Shown piece by piece: positions 51,928 through 62,509 of a stretch of DNA of 64,000 bases. The notes beneath the pieces were generated by a model, which worked only from the letters and a program-made list of their open reading frames with translations, did not search any database and was not told the DNA's origin. The translations under genes were made by a program, and so were the position numbers. Each line of letters opens with the position of its first letter. Position 1 is the first letter of the stretch. The stretch covers positions 3,348,001-3,412,000 of the forward strand of contig NZ_CP073637.1 in assembly GCF_029962485.1 (NCBI RefSeq), written 5' to 3'. This DNA comes from Burkholderia cepacia. Lineage in GTDB: Bacteria > Pseudomonadota > Gammaproteobacteria > Burkholderiales > Burkholderiaceae.

Positions 51928-52887
51928 CTAGCGGCGCGAGCGGAACCAGTCGAACCGCGAACGTTTCGTGGCTTCGCCGAGATACGCGGGCGCGATGCTT
52001 TCGAGACTCGCGGGCGAGATCCCGAGTTCCGGCGCGAGCGGCCCCGACAGCACGTTCGGCACCGACATCGTCGCGAGATTGTCGCGCGTAAGCACGGGCT
52101 CGCCGGGCAGGCATTCGAACACGCTCGCCTGCAGCCGCGCGAGCGCGTCGGGCAGCCGCACGATGCGTGCCTGCCGGCCGACCAGCGTGCCGCAATAGCG
52201 CACCAGCTGCTCGAGCGTATAGACGGTCGGGCCGCCGAGTTCGTAGGTCTTGCCGTGCGCAGCCGCGAGATCGAGCGTGTTGACGAACGCGCGTACGACA
52301 TCGCCGACGAACACCGGCTGGAAACGCGCATCGGGCATCGCGAGCGGCAGCACGGGCACCGTGCGCTGCAGGTTCGCGAACGTGTTGAGGAATGCGTCGC
52401 CGGGACCGAACACAACCGACGGACGGAAGATCGTCAGCGCGAGTGAATCGGTCGCCGCGATCGCATGCAGCGCGGCCTCGCCGTCGCCCTTCGAGCGCTG
52501 GTACATGCTTGCGCCGCGCGAATCGGCGCCGAGCGCGCTCATGTGCAACAGGCGCTGCACACCCACCTCGGTGCAGGCGCTCGCGAGCGCGGCCGGCAGC
52601 GCGACGTGCGCGCGCTCGAAGCCGGGCCCGTACGGCGTGCCGCGGCCGCCGTGCAGCACGCCGACCAGGTTGATCGCCGCATGCGCGCCGGCGACGAAGC
52701 GCGCGAGCGTGCGCGTGTCGAGTGCTTCGAGCTCGACGATCTCGACCGGCAGCATCTGCAGGTGGCGCGCGTGGTCGCGCCGGCGCGTGCCGATCCGCAC
52801 CTGCTTGCCGGCGTCGATCAGCGCATTGACGAGCCGGCTGCCGATGAAGCCGGTGCCGCCCAGCAGCGCGACGGTCTGGCGATCCAT
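51928..52887 (-). CDS. NAD(P)-binding SDR protein, complex I NDUFA9-like family
   Basis: This 319-aa atypical short-chain dehydrogenase has an N-terminal Rossmann motif VALLGGTGFIGSRLVNALI (GxxGxxG) and a central NDUFA9-like core with VVFGPGDAFLNTFANL and PVFVGDVVRAFVNTL. The family includes the accessory subunit of respiratory complex I and bacterial proteins of unknown role, possibly in lipid or quinone metabolism. It is the middle gene of a minus-strand cluster (slt upstream, GST downstream). Confidence 0.88.
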   Translation of the reverse strand: MDRQTVALLGGTGFIGSRLVNALIDAGKQVRIGTRRRDHARHLQMLPVEIVELEALDTRTLARFVAGAHAAINLVGVLHGGRGTPYGPGFERAHVALPAALASACTEVGVQRLLHMSALGADSRGASMYQRSKGDGEAALHAIAATDSLALTIFRPSVVFGPGDAFLNTFANLQRTVPVLPLAMPDARFQPVFVGDVVRAFVNTLDLAAAHGKTYELGGPTVYTLEQLVRYCGTLVGRQARIVRLPDALARLQASVFECLPGEPVLTRDNLATMSVPNVLSGPLAPELGISPASLESIAPAYLGEATKRSRFDWFRSRR

Positions 52888-52908
52888 GTCGTGAGAGCCT
52901 CAAAAGAA

Positions 52909-52933
52909 CACTGCCGCGTCTCGCGCGGCAGTG
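52909..52933 (-). terminator. Intrinsic terminator after slt
   Basis: CACTGCCGCG (52909-52918) pairs with CGCGGCAGTG (52924-52933) around a 5-nt loop. On the minus strand GTTCTTTTG follows as a U-rich tract. It lies just past the slt stop and before the NDUFA9-like gene. Confidence 0.75.
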
Positions 52934-52946
52934 TGAAGATTGCGTA

Positions 52947-54899
52947 TCAGGGCGAGATCATGCCTAGACGTTTCTTCAACGACTGCGGTTTGCCCTCGAA
53001 GAGCGCCGCGTAGTAGACGGTGTTCGACAGCACGTTCTTCACGTAGTCGCGCGTCTCGTTGAACGGAATCGTTTCTGCGAAGATCGCGCCTTCGACCGGT
53101 TGCGTCAACACCTGGCGCCACTGGCGCGGCCGGCCCGGGCCCGCGTTGTAGCCGGCGGTGGCGAGCACCGGCGAGCTGTCGAAGTTGTTGTAGATGTCCG
53201 CCAGATACCAGGTGCCGAGCTGGATGTTGGTATCGATGTCGTGCATCTGCGCACGCGTGATCGTGCCCATGCCGAGCTTCTTCGCGACCATCTGGGCGGT
53301 GGCCGGCATCAGCTGCATCAAGCCGCCCGCGCCCACCGACGAACGCGCGCTGATGATGAAGCGCGATTCCTGGCGGATCAGCCCGTACGCCCATTCGACG
53401 TCGAGGCCGGTCGATTGCGCATAGCGTTCGACGATGTTGCGGTACGGCGACGGGTAGCGCAGCGTGAAGTCGTGCTCGGCCTTCGTGCGGTCGGCCGTGT
53501 TGACCGTGCGGTCGAGCAGCTCGACGCGCTTGCCGTATTCGGCGGCCGCGAGCAGCTGGCGATCGGTCATCCCGCGCAGCGGCCAGTTCCATTCGCGGTT
53601 GCCTTCGAGGCGCAGGTTCAGCCCATAGAAGCGCTGCGCGAGCGCGAAGCCCGGAATCTTGCCCATCGCGTCGACCTCGGCGTCGCTCACCTTCGTGCGC
53701 GGCGGAATCGACGTGCGCTGGCCGAGCTCTTCACCGGCGAGCTGCCCGTAGAAGTTGAACTGGCCCGCGACCTGCTCGAATTCCTGGTTCGCCTGCAGCG
53801 TGTCGCCGCTCTGCTTGAGCGCGCGCGCATGCCAGTAGATCCACGCCGGATCGTCGCGCAGCGACGGCGGCATCTGCTCGATCGACCAGCGCACCATCGG
53901 CCAGTTGCCGGCGAGCAGCGCGGCGCGCGTGCGCCATTCGTAGCCCGGGTTCGACAGCGGCGCATTCGTGGATTTCGCGTACCAGACCGACGCGAGCGGC
54001 GAGCGCTTGATCGCGCCCTGGTAGCCGATCGCGCCCCACGCGATCGCCTGTTCCTGCTTGGTCAGCGAAGGCGCGACCGTCGTCAGCATGCCGGCGGCCG
54101 CGTCCGGATCGTTGCGCGCCATGCGGCCGAGCGCGATCAGCGCGAGCTGGTGCGACGTCGCGTCGGCGCCGACGCCGCGCGCGAGGTACAGCGGCGGCGC
54201 GCTCGTCGCCTGGTCGAACCCGACCGGGCGCGGGCCGAGCGCGTCGACGATCTTGCCGCCGAGCGTCGTGTAGTTCTGCTCGTACGCGAGGCGCGCCTGC
54301 TGCCACACGTCGTCGCTCGTGAACTGCTGGTTGACGGTCAACGCGGTGATCAGGTCGACGCATGCGTCGCCGTAGTTCTTCGGCTCGACGAGCAGCGCGC
54401 GCGCCGCATCGGCGACGTTCTCGCCGCGCGCCGCGCGCGATTCGAGCGCATAGCACTTGACCTGCGTGTCGTCGTCGAGCACGAAGCGCTTGTACTGGTC
54501 GTCGAAGTTGCGCCAGTCGTGGCGCGCGCCCAGCACGAGCAGGTAGTCGTTGCGCAGGCGGTCGGCGATCGCCTGGCCGTCGTAGCGCTGCAGGAACGAC
54601 TGCACCGGTGCGTCCGGCGCATCGACGCGCGCACGGCCCGTCGAATCGAACAGCTGCGGCTTGATCTGGAAATACTCGACGTAGGACGGGACCGGATAGT
54701 TCGGGATCATCGACGCGAGCTGCGCGGCTTTCGCGGCGTCGTTGCGGCGTGCGGCTTCACGAAGCTGCACGAAGGTCTGGTCGTCCCCGGAGACCGCATC
54801 GTCGTTCGGTGCGGCGCACGCGGCGGTGCCCGCGACGAGCGCGGTGGCCGAAAGCGTCAGCGCGACCGCGCGATATACTCGGAAAAGGCTGTTCGACAT
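52947..54899 (-). CDS. slt: Soluble lytic murein transglycosylase
   Basis: This 650-aa periplasmic Slt70-like enzyme cleaves the MurNAc-GlcNAc bond of peptidoglycan, forming 1,6-anhydro ends. A signal peptide (LTLSATALVAGTAACA, possible lipobox at ACA near residue 28) precedes a long alpha-helical superhelical U/L domain (about 40-480). The C-terminal catalytic domain (about 490-640) has Glu511 in GLIRQESRF, then GAGGLMQLMPATA and TAGYNAGPG. It lies back to back with the 5-formyl-THF cyclo-ligase gene; the two starts are about 20 bp apart. Confidence 0.94.
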   Translation of the reverse strand: MSNSLFRVYRAVALTLSATALVAGTAACAAPNDDAVSGDDQTFVQLREAARRNDAAKAAQLASMIPNYPVPSYVEYFQIKPQLFDSTGRARVDAPDAPVQSFLQRYDGQAIADRLRNDYLLVLGARHDWRNFDDQYKRFVLDDDTQVKCYALESRAARGENVADAARALLVEPKNYGDACVDLITALTVNQQFTSDDVWQQARLAYEQNYTTLGGKIVDALGPRPVGFDQATSAPPLYLARGVGADATSHQLALIALGRMARNDPDAAAGMLTTVAPSLTKQEQAIAWGAIGYQGAIKRSPLASVWYAKSTNAPLSNPGYEWRTRAALLAGNWPMVRWSIEQMPPSLRDDPAWIYWHARALKQSGDTLQANQEFEQVAGQFNFYGQLAGEELGQRTSIPPRTKVSDAEVDAMGKIPGFALAQRFYGLNLRLEGNREWNWPLRGMTDRQLLAAAEYGKRVELLDRTVNTADRTKAEHDFTLRYPSPYRNIVERYAQSTGLDVEWAYGLIRQESRFIISARSSVGAGGLMQLMPATAQMVAKKLGMGTITRAQMHDIDTNIQLGTWYLADIYNNFDSSPVLATAGYNAGPGRPRQWRQVLTQPVEGAIFAETIPFNETRDYVKNVLSNTVYYAALFEGKPQSLKKRLGMISP

Positions 54900-54919
54900 C
54901 GTTTTGAATGGAGCGCGAA

Positions 54920-55516
54920 GTGAGCGAAAGCATAGCACGCAACCCTGTGCCAAACCCGAAGGTTGCGCTGCGCAAAACGCTGTCCGGTGCGCGTCGCGAC
55001 GCCGCGTCGCAGCCCGCCGCGAACGCCGCGCTCGACGCGCGGCTGCGTACGCTGCTCGACCGTCTGGCGCCGCGCACGGTCGGGTTCTACTGGCCGCTGC
55101 CCGGTGAATTCGATGCGCGCGATGCGGTGCTCGCGTGGTGCGCGGCAGGTGCCGGCCGGCGCGCCGCGCTGCCCGTGATCGGCGAGCGGCACACGCCACT
55201 CGCGTTCCATGCGTGGGATGCGCACACGCCGATGCGCGAAGGTCATCACCGGATTCCGGAACCGGCGTCGGGAATCGTCGTCGTGCCCGACCTGTTGCTG
55301 ATCCCCTGTGTCGGATTCGATCCGCAGCGCTACCGGCTCGGCTACGGTGGCGGCTACTACGACCGCACGCTTGCCGCATGGCCGGGCGACGCCCTGCCCG
55401 TGACGGTCGGCATCGCGTATGAAGCGTGCCGCGTCGATGCGCTGCCGGCCGAAGCGCACGATCTCGCGCTGCGCTGGATCGTGACCGACGGCGCGCTCTA
55501 CCCGGCCGCCGGATGA
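54920..55516 (+). CDS. 5-formyltetrahydrofolate cyclo-ligase
   Basis: This 198-aa enzyme converts 5-formyl-THF to 5,10-methenyl-THF with ATP. Family motifs are VALRKTLSGARRD, VGFYWPLPGEFD and the C-terminal LLIPCVGFDPQRYRLGYGGGYYDRTLA (nucleotide-binding GYGGGYYDR). The GTG at 54920 is preferred because GGAG stands six bases upstream; an in-frame ATG at 54908 has no ribosome-binding site and almost touches the divergent slt start. In E. coli the homologue is ygfA. It is monocistronic here. Confidence 0.9.
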   Translation: MSESIARNPVPNPKVALRKTLSGARRDAASQPAANAALDARLRTLLDRLAPRTVGFYWPLPGEFDARDAVLAWCAAGAGRRAALPVIGERHTPLAFHAWDAHTPMREGHHRIPEPASGIVVVPDLLLIPCVGFDPQRYRLGYGGGYYDRTLAAWPGDALPVTVGIAYEACRVDALPAEAHDLALRWIVTDGALYPAAG

Positions 55517-55587
55517 CGCGGCGCGCGGCGCCGCGGTCGTCTCGCGCCCGTCAGCGCAGGCCCGCGCGCCCCGGTCTCCGCAATCGT

Positions 55588-56100
55588 TTACAGCGACGCC
55601 GCCGCGCGTGCGGCCGTGTCGTAGAGGCCCGATGCGTGGCGCAGCAGCTGCGCCGCGTCGCCGATCTGCTCGTTGGTGAGCCCGCTGTCCTTCAGCGTCT
55701 CGATCAGGCAATGCTCGCGCACCTCGCGATATTTCAGGCACAGCTCGCGGCCGGCGTCGGTCGCGAAGAAGAACGCTTCCTTGCCGTTCTTCTCGCTCTT
55801 CACATAGCCGCGGGCGATCAGTTTTTTCAGCGCATAGGTCGCGACGTGCGTATCCTCGATATTGAGCACGAAGCAGATGTCGGCGAGCTTCTTCTTGCGT
55901 TCGCGATGGCTGACATGATGCAGCAGCGACACCTCGACCGCCGTCATGTCCTTCGCGCCGGCCGCCGACATGCAGCGCACCATCCACCGGTTGAACGCGT
56001 TGCCTGCCATGATGAGCCCGTACTCGAGCTCCGACAGCTCCGCGCTCGAATCGGAAACGAGGTGTTCGGATGACACGATCTTGGTCGCAGGACGCTTCAT
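55588..56100 (-). CDS. MarR-family winged-helix transcriptional regulator
   Basis: This 170-aa protein has a central winged HTH (about 60-135): MTAVEVSLLHHVSHRERKKKLADICFVL, with the wing AFFFATDAGREL further on, flanked by dimerisation helices. It is divergent from pxpBCA, and a 21-bp near-perfect palindrome (56191-56211) lies in the gap, typical of MarR operators. It likely controls itself and the 5-oxoprolinase genes. The start at 56100 (MKRPATKIV) is preferred over the 37-codon upstream extension, which would run into the palindrome. Confidence 0.87.
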   Translation of the reverse strand: MKRPATKIVSSEHLVSDSSAELSELEYGLIMAGNAFNRWMVRCMSAAGAKDMTAVEVSLLHHVSHRERKKKLADICFVLNIEDTHVATYALKKLIARGYVKSEKNGKEAFFFATDAGRELCLKYREVREHCLIETLKDSGLTNEQIGDAAQLLRHASGLYDTAARAAASL

Positions 56101-56190
56101 GGAAAGGCGGAGCAAGCCGGATGACAGGGAGTGCCGAGTGTACGCCAGAAGCCCGGACATACGGGCTAGGCGAAAACGCTTATTGGGAAG

Positions 56191-56211
56191 TTGTCGATAT
56201 TTTATTGACAA
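56191..56211. promoter_or_regulatory. 21-bp palindrome, probable MarR operator
   Basis: Half-sites TTGTCGATA (56191-56199) and TATTGACAA (56203-56211) are reverse complements with one mismatch around TTT. Size and A/T-rich character match MarR operators. It sits between the divergent MarR gene (start 56100) and pxpB (start 56249). Confidence 0.6.
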
Positions 56212-56248
56212 TGTGCGCTAACATTGCCGTCCGAACCGTGCCAGTCCG

Positions 56249-56905
56249 ATGACGCAACCCCGCATTTATCCGCTCGGCGATGCCGCCCTCGTCTGTGAGG
56301 TGCCGCCGCCCGCCACGCTCGACTGCCAGCGCCGCGTCTGGGCCGTTGCCGAGGCCGCGCGCGCGTGGCCCGACGTGATCGACGTCGTGCCGGGCATGAA
56401 CAACCTGACCATCGTGTTCGACGCGCTCGCCGCGACGGCCGAATCGCTCACGCCCGCGCTGCGCGACGCGTGGGAGACGGCCGACGTCGAGCACGCGGAC
56501 GGCCGCGAAGTCGAGATTCCGGTCGAGTACGGCGGTGCCGCCGGCCCCGACCTGGCGGCCGTCGCCGCCCACACGGGCCTGCCGGCCGACGAAGTCGTCG
56601 CCCGCCACGCGGCTGGCGACTATGTCGTGTTCTTCGTCGGCTTCCAGCCGGGCTTCGCGTATCTCGGCGGCCTCGACGCGTCGCTGCACACGCCACGCCG
56701 CGCGGCGCCGCGCCTTGAGGTGCCGGCCGGCTCGGTCGGCATCGGCGGCGCACAGACGGGCATCTACCCGGCCACGTCGCCCGGCGGCTGGCAACTGATC
56801 GGCCGCACGTCGCAGGTGCTGTTCGATCCTGCGCGGCAGCAGCCGACGCTGCTGCTGCCCGGCGATCGCGTGCGCTTCACCATTGCGGGAGTCGACGCGT
56901 CATGA
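56249..56905 (+). CDS. pxpB: 5-oxoprolinase subunit PxpB (KipI-like)
   Basis: This 218-aa protein begins MTQPRIYPLGDAALVCEV. The C-terminal cyclophilin-like domain carries VVFFVGFQPGFAYLGGL and TPRRAAPRLEVPAGSVGIGGAQTGIYP. With PxpC and PxpA it forms the ATP-dependent prokaryotic 5-oxoprolinase that opens pyroglutamate to glutamate. B. subtilis KipI, of the same family, inhibits KinA. Its stop overlaps pxpC by four bases. Confidence 0.94.
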   Translation: MTQPRIYPLGDAALVCEVPPPATLDCQRRVWAVAEAARAWPDVIDVVPGMNNLTIVFDALAATAESLTPALRDAWETADVEHADGREVEIPVEYGGAAGPDLAAVAAHTGLPADEVVARHAAGDYVVFFVGFQPGFAYLGGLDASLHTPRRAAPRLEVPAGSVGIGGAQTGIYPATSPGGWQLIGRTSQVLFDPARQQPTLLLPGDRVRFTIAGVDAS

Positions 56906-57969
56906 CCCAGAGCAACGCACCGGGCACCATCGAGGTGTTGCGCGCCGGCCCGCTGTCGACCGTGCAGGATCTCGGGCGCCGCGGCGCACGCCACCTCGGC
57001 GTCGCGCAGGGCGGCGCGCTCGACGGCCTCGCGCTCGAGGTCGGCAACCGGCTCGTCGGCAACCGCCCCGACGCGGCGGCTGTCGAAGTCACGATCGGCC
57101 CCGCCACGTTCCGCTTCACGCGCGCGACGCGCATCGCGATCACCGGCACCGAGTTCGGCGCGACGCTCGACGGCCAGCGCGTGTATTCGTGGTGGAGCCT
57201 GCCGGTCGAGGCCGGGCAGACGCTCGTGCTGCCGGCCGCGAAACGCGGGATGCGCGGCTATCTGTGCATCGCGGGCGGCATCGACGTGCTGCCGATGCTA
57301 GGCTCGCGCAGTACCGATCTCGCGTCGCGCTTCGGCGGCCTCGGCGGCCGCACGCTGCGCGACGGCGACCGGCTCCCGGTCGGCGTGCCGCCGGCCGGCG
57401 CGGGCTGCCTCGCGGCCGATGCGCCCGAATTCGGCGTGAAGGCGCCCGCGTGGTGCGCGTTCGTTCGCGTCGACGAGCCGCCGCGCCGTCACCGCCCCGC
57501 GCATGCGCCGTGGGCGATGCCCGTGCGCGTGCTGCCGGGCCCCGACTACGCATCGTTCGCGGCCGATTCGCAGCAGGCGTTCTGGGACGAGGAATGGCTC
57601 GTCACCGCGAACAGCAACCGGATGGGCTACCGCCTCGCCGGCGCCGAGCTGGTGCGCGAGCGGCCCGTCGAGCTGCTGTCGCACGCGGTGCTGCCCGGTA
57701 CGATCCAGGTGCCGCCGAACGGCCAGCCGATCGTGCTGATGCACGACGCGCAGACCACCGGCGGCTACCCGAAGATCGGCACGGTGATCCGCGCCGATCT
57801 GTGGAAACTCGCACAGGCGCGGCTCAACCTGCCGATCCGCTTCGTGCGCACGACACCTGACGCCGCGCGCGCCGCCCTCTCCGCAGAACGTGCCTATCTG
57901 CGGCAGATCGACGTTGCGATCGACATGCGAGAAGAAGCGCGCCGCCGCGCCCAATCGCGCGCAGCGTGA
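56902..57969 (+). CDS. pxpC: 5-oxoprolinase subunit PxpC (KipA-like, biotin-dependent carboxyltransferase fold)
   Basis: This 355-aa protein contains the KipA/AHS2 features [23 protein letters not shown] at the N-terminus, then [36 protein letters not shown] and near the C-terminus [16 protein letters not shown]. It partners with PxpB in the 5-oxoprolinase. It overlaps pxpB by four bases (ATGA) and precedes pxpA by 56 bp. Confidence 0.94.
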   Translation: MTQSNAPGTIEVLRAGPLSTVQDLGRRGARHLGVAQGGALDGLALEVGNRLVGNRPDAAAVEVTIGPATFRFTRATRIAITGTEFGATLDGQRVYSWWSLPVEAGQTLVLPAAKRGMRGYLCIAGGIDVLPMLGSRSTDLASRFGGLGGRTLRDGDRLPVGVPPAGAGCLAADAPEFGVKAPAWCAFVRVDEPPRRHRPAHAPWAMPVRVLPGPDYASFAADSQQAFWDEEWLVTANSNRMGYRLAGAELVRERPVELLSHAVLPGTIQVPPNGQPIVLMHDAQTTGGYPKIGTVIRADLWKLAQARLNLPIRFVRTTPDAARAALSAERAYLRQIDVAIDMREEARRRAQSRAA

Positions 57970-58025
57970 CAATGGCGGAAGCAGTAACGAAAGACGCGCC
58001 ACGCCATCAGTGGACGAGGAACAAC

Positions 58026-58790
58026 ATGGAAATCGATCTGAATGCCGATCTCGGCGAAGGATGCGGATCGGACGAGGCGCTGCTCGACCTCGTCACGTCG
58101 GCGAACATCGCATGCGGCTGGCATGCAGGCGGCGCGAACGCGATGCGCGACTGCGTGCGCTGGGCCGTGCAGAAAGGCGTGTCGATCGGCGCGCACCCGA
58201 GCTTTCACGATCCGGAGAATTTCGGCCGCAAGGAAATGCAGCTGCCGGCCGGCGACATCTACGCGGGCGTGCTCTATCAACTCGGCGCGCTGTCGGCGAT
58301 CGCGCAGGCCGAAGGCGGGCGCATCGCGCACGTGAAGCCGCACGGCGCGCTGTACAACCAGGCCGCGCGCGACCCGATGATCGCCGATGCGGTGGTGTCC
58401 GCCATCCACGACTTCGATCCGTCGCTCGCGGTGTTCGGGCTCGCGAACAGCGTGTTCGTCGCGGCCGCGCGGCATGCGGGGCTCGCCGCCGTGGAAGAAG
58501 TGTTCGCCGATCGCGGCTACCGCGCGGACGGCTCGCTCGTGCCGCGCAGCCAGCCCGGCGCATTGATCGACGATGAAGACGCGGTGCTCGCGCGCACGCT
58601 CGACATGGTGCGCAACCGGCAGGTGCGCGCCCTGAGCGGCGAATGGGTGCCGCTCAACGCGCAGACCGTCTGCCTGCACGGCGACGGGCCGCATGCGCTG
58701 GCGTTCGCGAAGCGGATTCGCGCGGCGCTGGAGGCCGCCGGCGTCGACGTCGTCGCGCCCGGTGCGCTGCAGGCCGACGAGGGCGCGTGA
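58026..58790 (+). CDS. pxpA: 5-oxoprolinase subunit PxpA (LamB/YcsF family)
   Basis: This 254-aa protein starts with the family hallmark [14 protein letters not shown] and continues with [45 protein letters not shown] and [16 protein letters not shown]. It is the third subunit of the pyroglutamate-opening enzyme. The ATG at 58026 is preceded by GAGGA at the right distance; the frame also has an ATG 18 codons upstream, which is not supported by homology. An intrinsic terminator follows. Confidence 0.94.
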   Translation: MEIDLNADLGEGCGSDEALLDLVTSANIACGWHAGGANAMRDCVRWAVQKGVSIGAHPSFHDPENFGRKEMQLPAGDIYAGVLYQLGALSAIAQAEGGRIAHVKPHGALYNQAARDPMIADAVVSAIHDFDPSLAVFGLANSVFVAAARHAGLAAVEEVFADRGYRADGSLVPRSQPGALIDDEDAVLARTLDMVRNRQVRALSGEWVPLNAQTVCLHGDGPHALAFAKRIRAALEAAGVDVVAPGALQADEGA

Positions 58791-59357
58791 CGCGCATTTA
58801 TCCCGTGCAACGCACGTTGCGCGTATCGGCCGCACAAAAGAAAAAAGCGCCCTCGTGGCGCTTTTCCGTTGGCGCAATCGCTGCGGCTTCGCCGTCTGTC
58901 GATTCACCCCCCGAAACCGTCTTTCGACGGTGACCGGAAAATTCTTCCGGATTAAAAAACGTCCGCCGCCGCCCGATCACTGCATTCCCCGGTCAGACGA
59001 CGGAGCGTTGCTTATGTGCAAGTCGGCCTGCATGCATTCTTGTTGTCCGACGATGATTGGCCCCGCCGTACATGCAGACACTTTCCGCGGCCGGCACGTA
59101 TGCACCACGTGCCGGCAACGCGCTAACCCCGCGCTTTATTTTCTGCTACCCCGTAGAACTTTTTCTATTCTTTTCATTTTTTCAACTTGTGGATCGAAGA
59201 ATAGATATTGGCAGAACGGGATGTCAATCGTTTGAAACGCTATTTTCCGACGAATCGAGGGTTTTCCTTATCGAATCGCGCGCCCATACAGGCGTTTGAC
59301 GTGCCCGGGCGACGTCAATCAAACAGGGGAGGATCGGTTCGGACGCGACGACGACGC
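58791..59357. other. Intergenic region between pxpA and TraB/GumN gene
   Basis: These 567 bp contain the pxpA terminator (58843-58865) and a generally A/T-richer tail (about 59130-59290). Small hairpins such as CCGGAA/TTCCGG (58934-58950) are present, but no credible gene, repeat or promoter was recognised. Confidence 0.55.
58843..58865 (+). terminator. Intrinsic terminator of pxpBCA
   Basis: AAAAGCGCC (58843-58851) pairs with GGCGCTTTT (58857-58865) around CTCGT. The 3' arm ends in the U-tract for the plus strand and the 5' arm is preceded by an A-run, so it may also work on the minus strand. It lies 52 bp after pxpA. Confidence 0.85.
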
Positions 59358-60495
59358 TCAGTTCGCGTCGACGCTGTAACCTTGTTGACGCAACAATTCG
59401 AGCACGCCGCGCGGGCCGCCCAGATGCAGCGCGCCGATCGCGACGAACAGCGGCCGGTTCGGCGCGGCGATTGCCGTCATTCGTGCAACGAAGCGCCGGT
59501 TGCGCTCGTACACGATCTTGTTGTCGATCGACGCCGACAGCGCCTTCGAACGCGCGAGCCGCTCGCTCTTCGCGACGGCCCACGCGGAAATCGCATCGGC
59601 GTCGCCAATTCGCCACAGCCGGTGCAGCGCCTTGATGTCGTCGGCGTTCTGCGCGGGCGTCTGCACCATGTCCTGCGCGAGCATCTCGCGCTGCTCGGCC
59701 AGCGTCAGCCCGGTGAACGCGCGCATCTGTTCGGCGAGCGTCTCGAGCCCGATCACGCGGCCGCCCTTCTTCTTCAGGAACACGTTCTGCAGCTGTGCCT
59801 CGGTGCCGTATTCGGTCTGCAGGCCGGCCGACAGCGAATCGTAGGTCTCGACGACGAGCGCCGCGAGCCATGGCCGCATCTTGCGGATCTCGGCGAGCGC
59901 GGCCGGATTGCCGCGCAGGCGCGCCGCGAGCCGCTGCCACAGCGGTTCGGGCAGCAGGCGCTGCAGGCACGGGTAGCGGCACACGCCGTACTTCGACACG
60001 TCGTCCTGCGATTCGAGCAGATCGTCGGGCGACAGCTCCAGCGCGAGCGTCGGCGACGCGGCGAGCGCCGCGAGGATGCGCGGCCGGAACGGCTGCGCGC
60101 TCGGGTAATCCGACGGATCGCCCGTATGCAGCGTGCCGAGCACGTAGAGCGTGACGTTGCCTTTGGTCGCGACGTAGAACGGCATGCGCGCGGGCTGCAC
60201 GCGCACGGTGCCGCGCGACACCGTGCCGTCCGATACGGACGGTGCGTGGAAGCCCGGCAGGCTCATGCCGGGCGGCGGAACTTGCGACGGATGGATCGGT
60301 GAAGTGGCCGGCGCGCGCCCTTCGGCGCGCGCGGATTCGACGGGAACCACGAGGCTGGCCGCCACGCACGCGCCGGCCAGCGCCGCGCCCGTGACGGTAC
60401 GCACGCTCCAGCGCCGCGCGTAGCGGTACGCGCGCATCACGCGCGCGCCGCTTGTTCCCGCACGGCGCACGCCGGACACGCGCGCCGCCAACACA

Positions 60496-60503
<8 letters not shown>
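59358..60503 (-). CDS. TraB/GumN-family protein, exported
   Basis: This 381-aa protein has an N-terminal hydrophobic segment (AALAGACVAASLVVPVESARA, cleavage near residue 60 from this start). The TraB/GumN domain has its two family motifs: LGTLHTGDPSDYP near residue 120 and VAIGALHLGGPRGVLELLRQQGYSV near the C-terminus. The family is predicted to be a metal-dependent protease-like fold (Tiki relatives), but its role here is unknown. GGGGAGG stands three bases before the ATG at 60503, which overlaps the dppF stop by eight bases, so translation is probably coupled. An internal ATG at 60437 would give a shorter signal peptide. Confidence 0.85.
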
Positions 60504-61508
<1,005 letters not shown>

Positions 61509-61512
<4 letters not shown>

Positions 61513-62507
61513 CGTGCACCTCCCGTCAGGTCGAGGTTGGAAACGTTAAGCGGCTTGATGCAGCGCGCACGCATCGCATCGTTGCCGGACACCAGCGTGT
61601 CGAGCGCCGGCCGCGCCTTGCGGCAATCGTCGACGACATACTTGCAGCGCGGCGCGAACAGGCACCCGGACGGGCGATCATCGCGGCCGGGCACCATGCC
61701 GGGCAATGCGGCAAGGCGACGCGCACCCTTATTGTGCTCGGGAATCGCCGCGAGCAACGCTTCCGTGTACGGATGATGCGGCGCACGGAAGATGTCGGGC
61801 ACGCTGTTGGTCTCGATGATCTCGCCCGCGTACATCACCGCGACGCGCTGCGCGACCTCCGACACCACGGCCAGGTCGTGCGAGATCAGCACGAGCGCCA
61901 TCCCGCGTTCCTTCTGCAGCTTCACGAGCAGATCCATGATCTGCGCCTGGATCGTCACGTCGAGCGCGGTGGTCGGCTCGTCGGCGATCAGGAGCTTCGG
62001 GTTGCACGCGACGGCCATCGCGATCATCACGCGCTGGTTCATCCCGCCCGACATCTGGTGCGGGAACGACGCGATGCGGTTCTTCGCGTCGGGAATGCCG
62101 ACCTGGTCGAGCAGTTCGAGCGCGCGCCGGTTCAGCGCGTCGCCGCGCAGGCCTTCGTGCAGCTTCAGCACCTCCTTGATCTGGTAGCCGACCGTGTAGC
62201 TCGGGTTCAGGCTCGTCAGCGCGTCCTGGAACACCATCGCGATGTCCTTGCCGACGATCTTGCGGCGCGCCTTCGGCGACGCCTTCAGCAGGTCGACGCC
62301 GTTGAACGTGACCTCGTCGGCCGTCACCTTGCCCGGTGCGTCGATCAGGCCCATCAGCGCCATCATCGTCACGCTCTTGCCCGAGCCCGATTCGCCGACG
62401 ACGCCCACCACCTCGCCCGGCGCGATCGACATGTTGATCCGGTCGACAGCGGGCAGGCCATTGAAGTTCACCGCGAGATTGCGGATGGTCAGAAGATCTT
62501 GGCTCAT
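61509..62507 (-). CDS. dppD: Dipeptide ABC transporter ATP-binding protein DppD
   Basis: This 332-aa ABC ATPase has Walker [10 protein letters not shown] (about residues 37-45), signature [14 protein letters not shown] and Walker [13 protein letters not shown]. The C-terminal oligopeptide domain includes [16 protein letters not shown]. The start MSQDLLTI lies two bases after the dppC stop (TGAACATG). Its stop overlaps the dppF start. It is paired with DppF at the inner membrane. Confidence 0.94.
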
Positions 62508-62509
62508 GT

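Noticed and set aside
58934..58950. CCGGAA/TTCCGG hairpin as a terminator of the TraB/GumN operon
   Set aside because: It is over 400 bp past the stop and the minus-strand 3' side lacks a U-tract.
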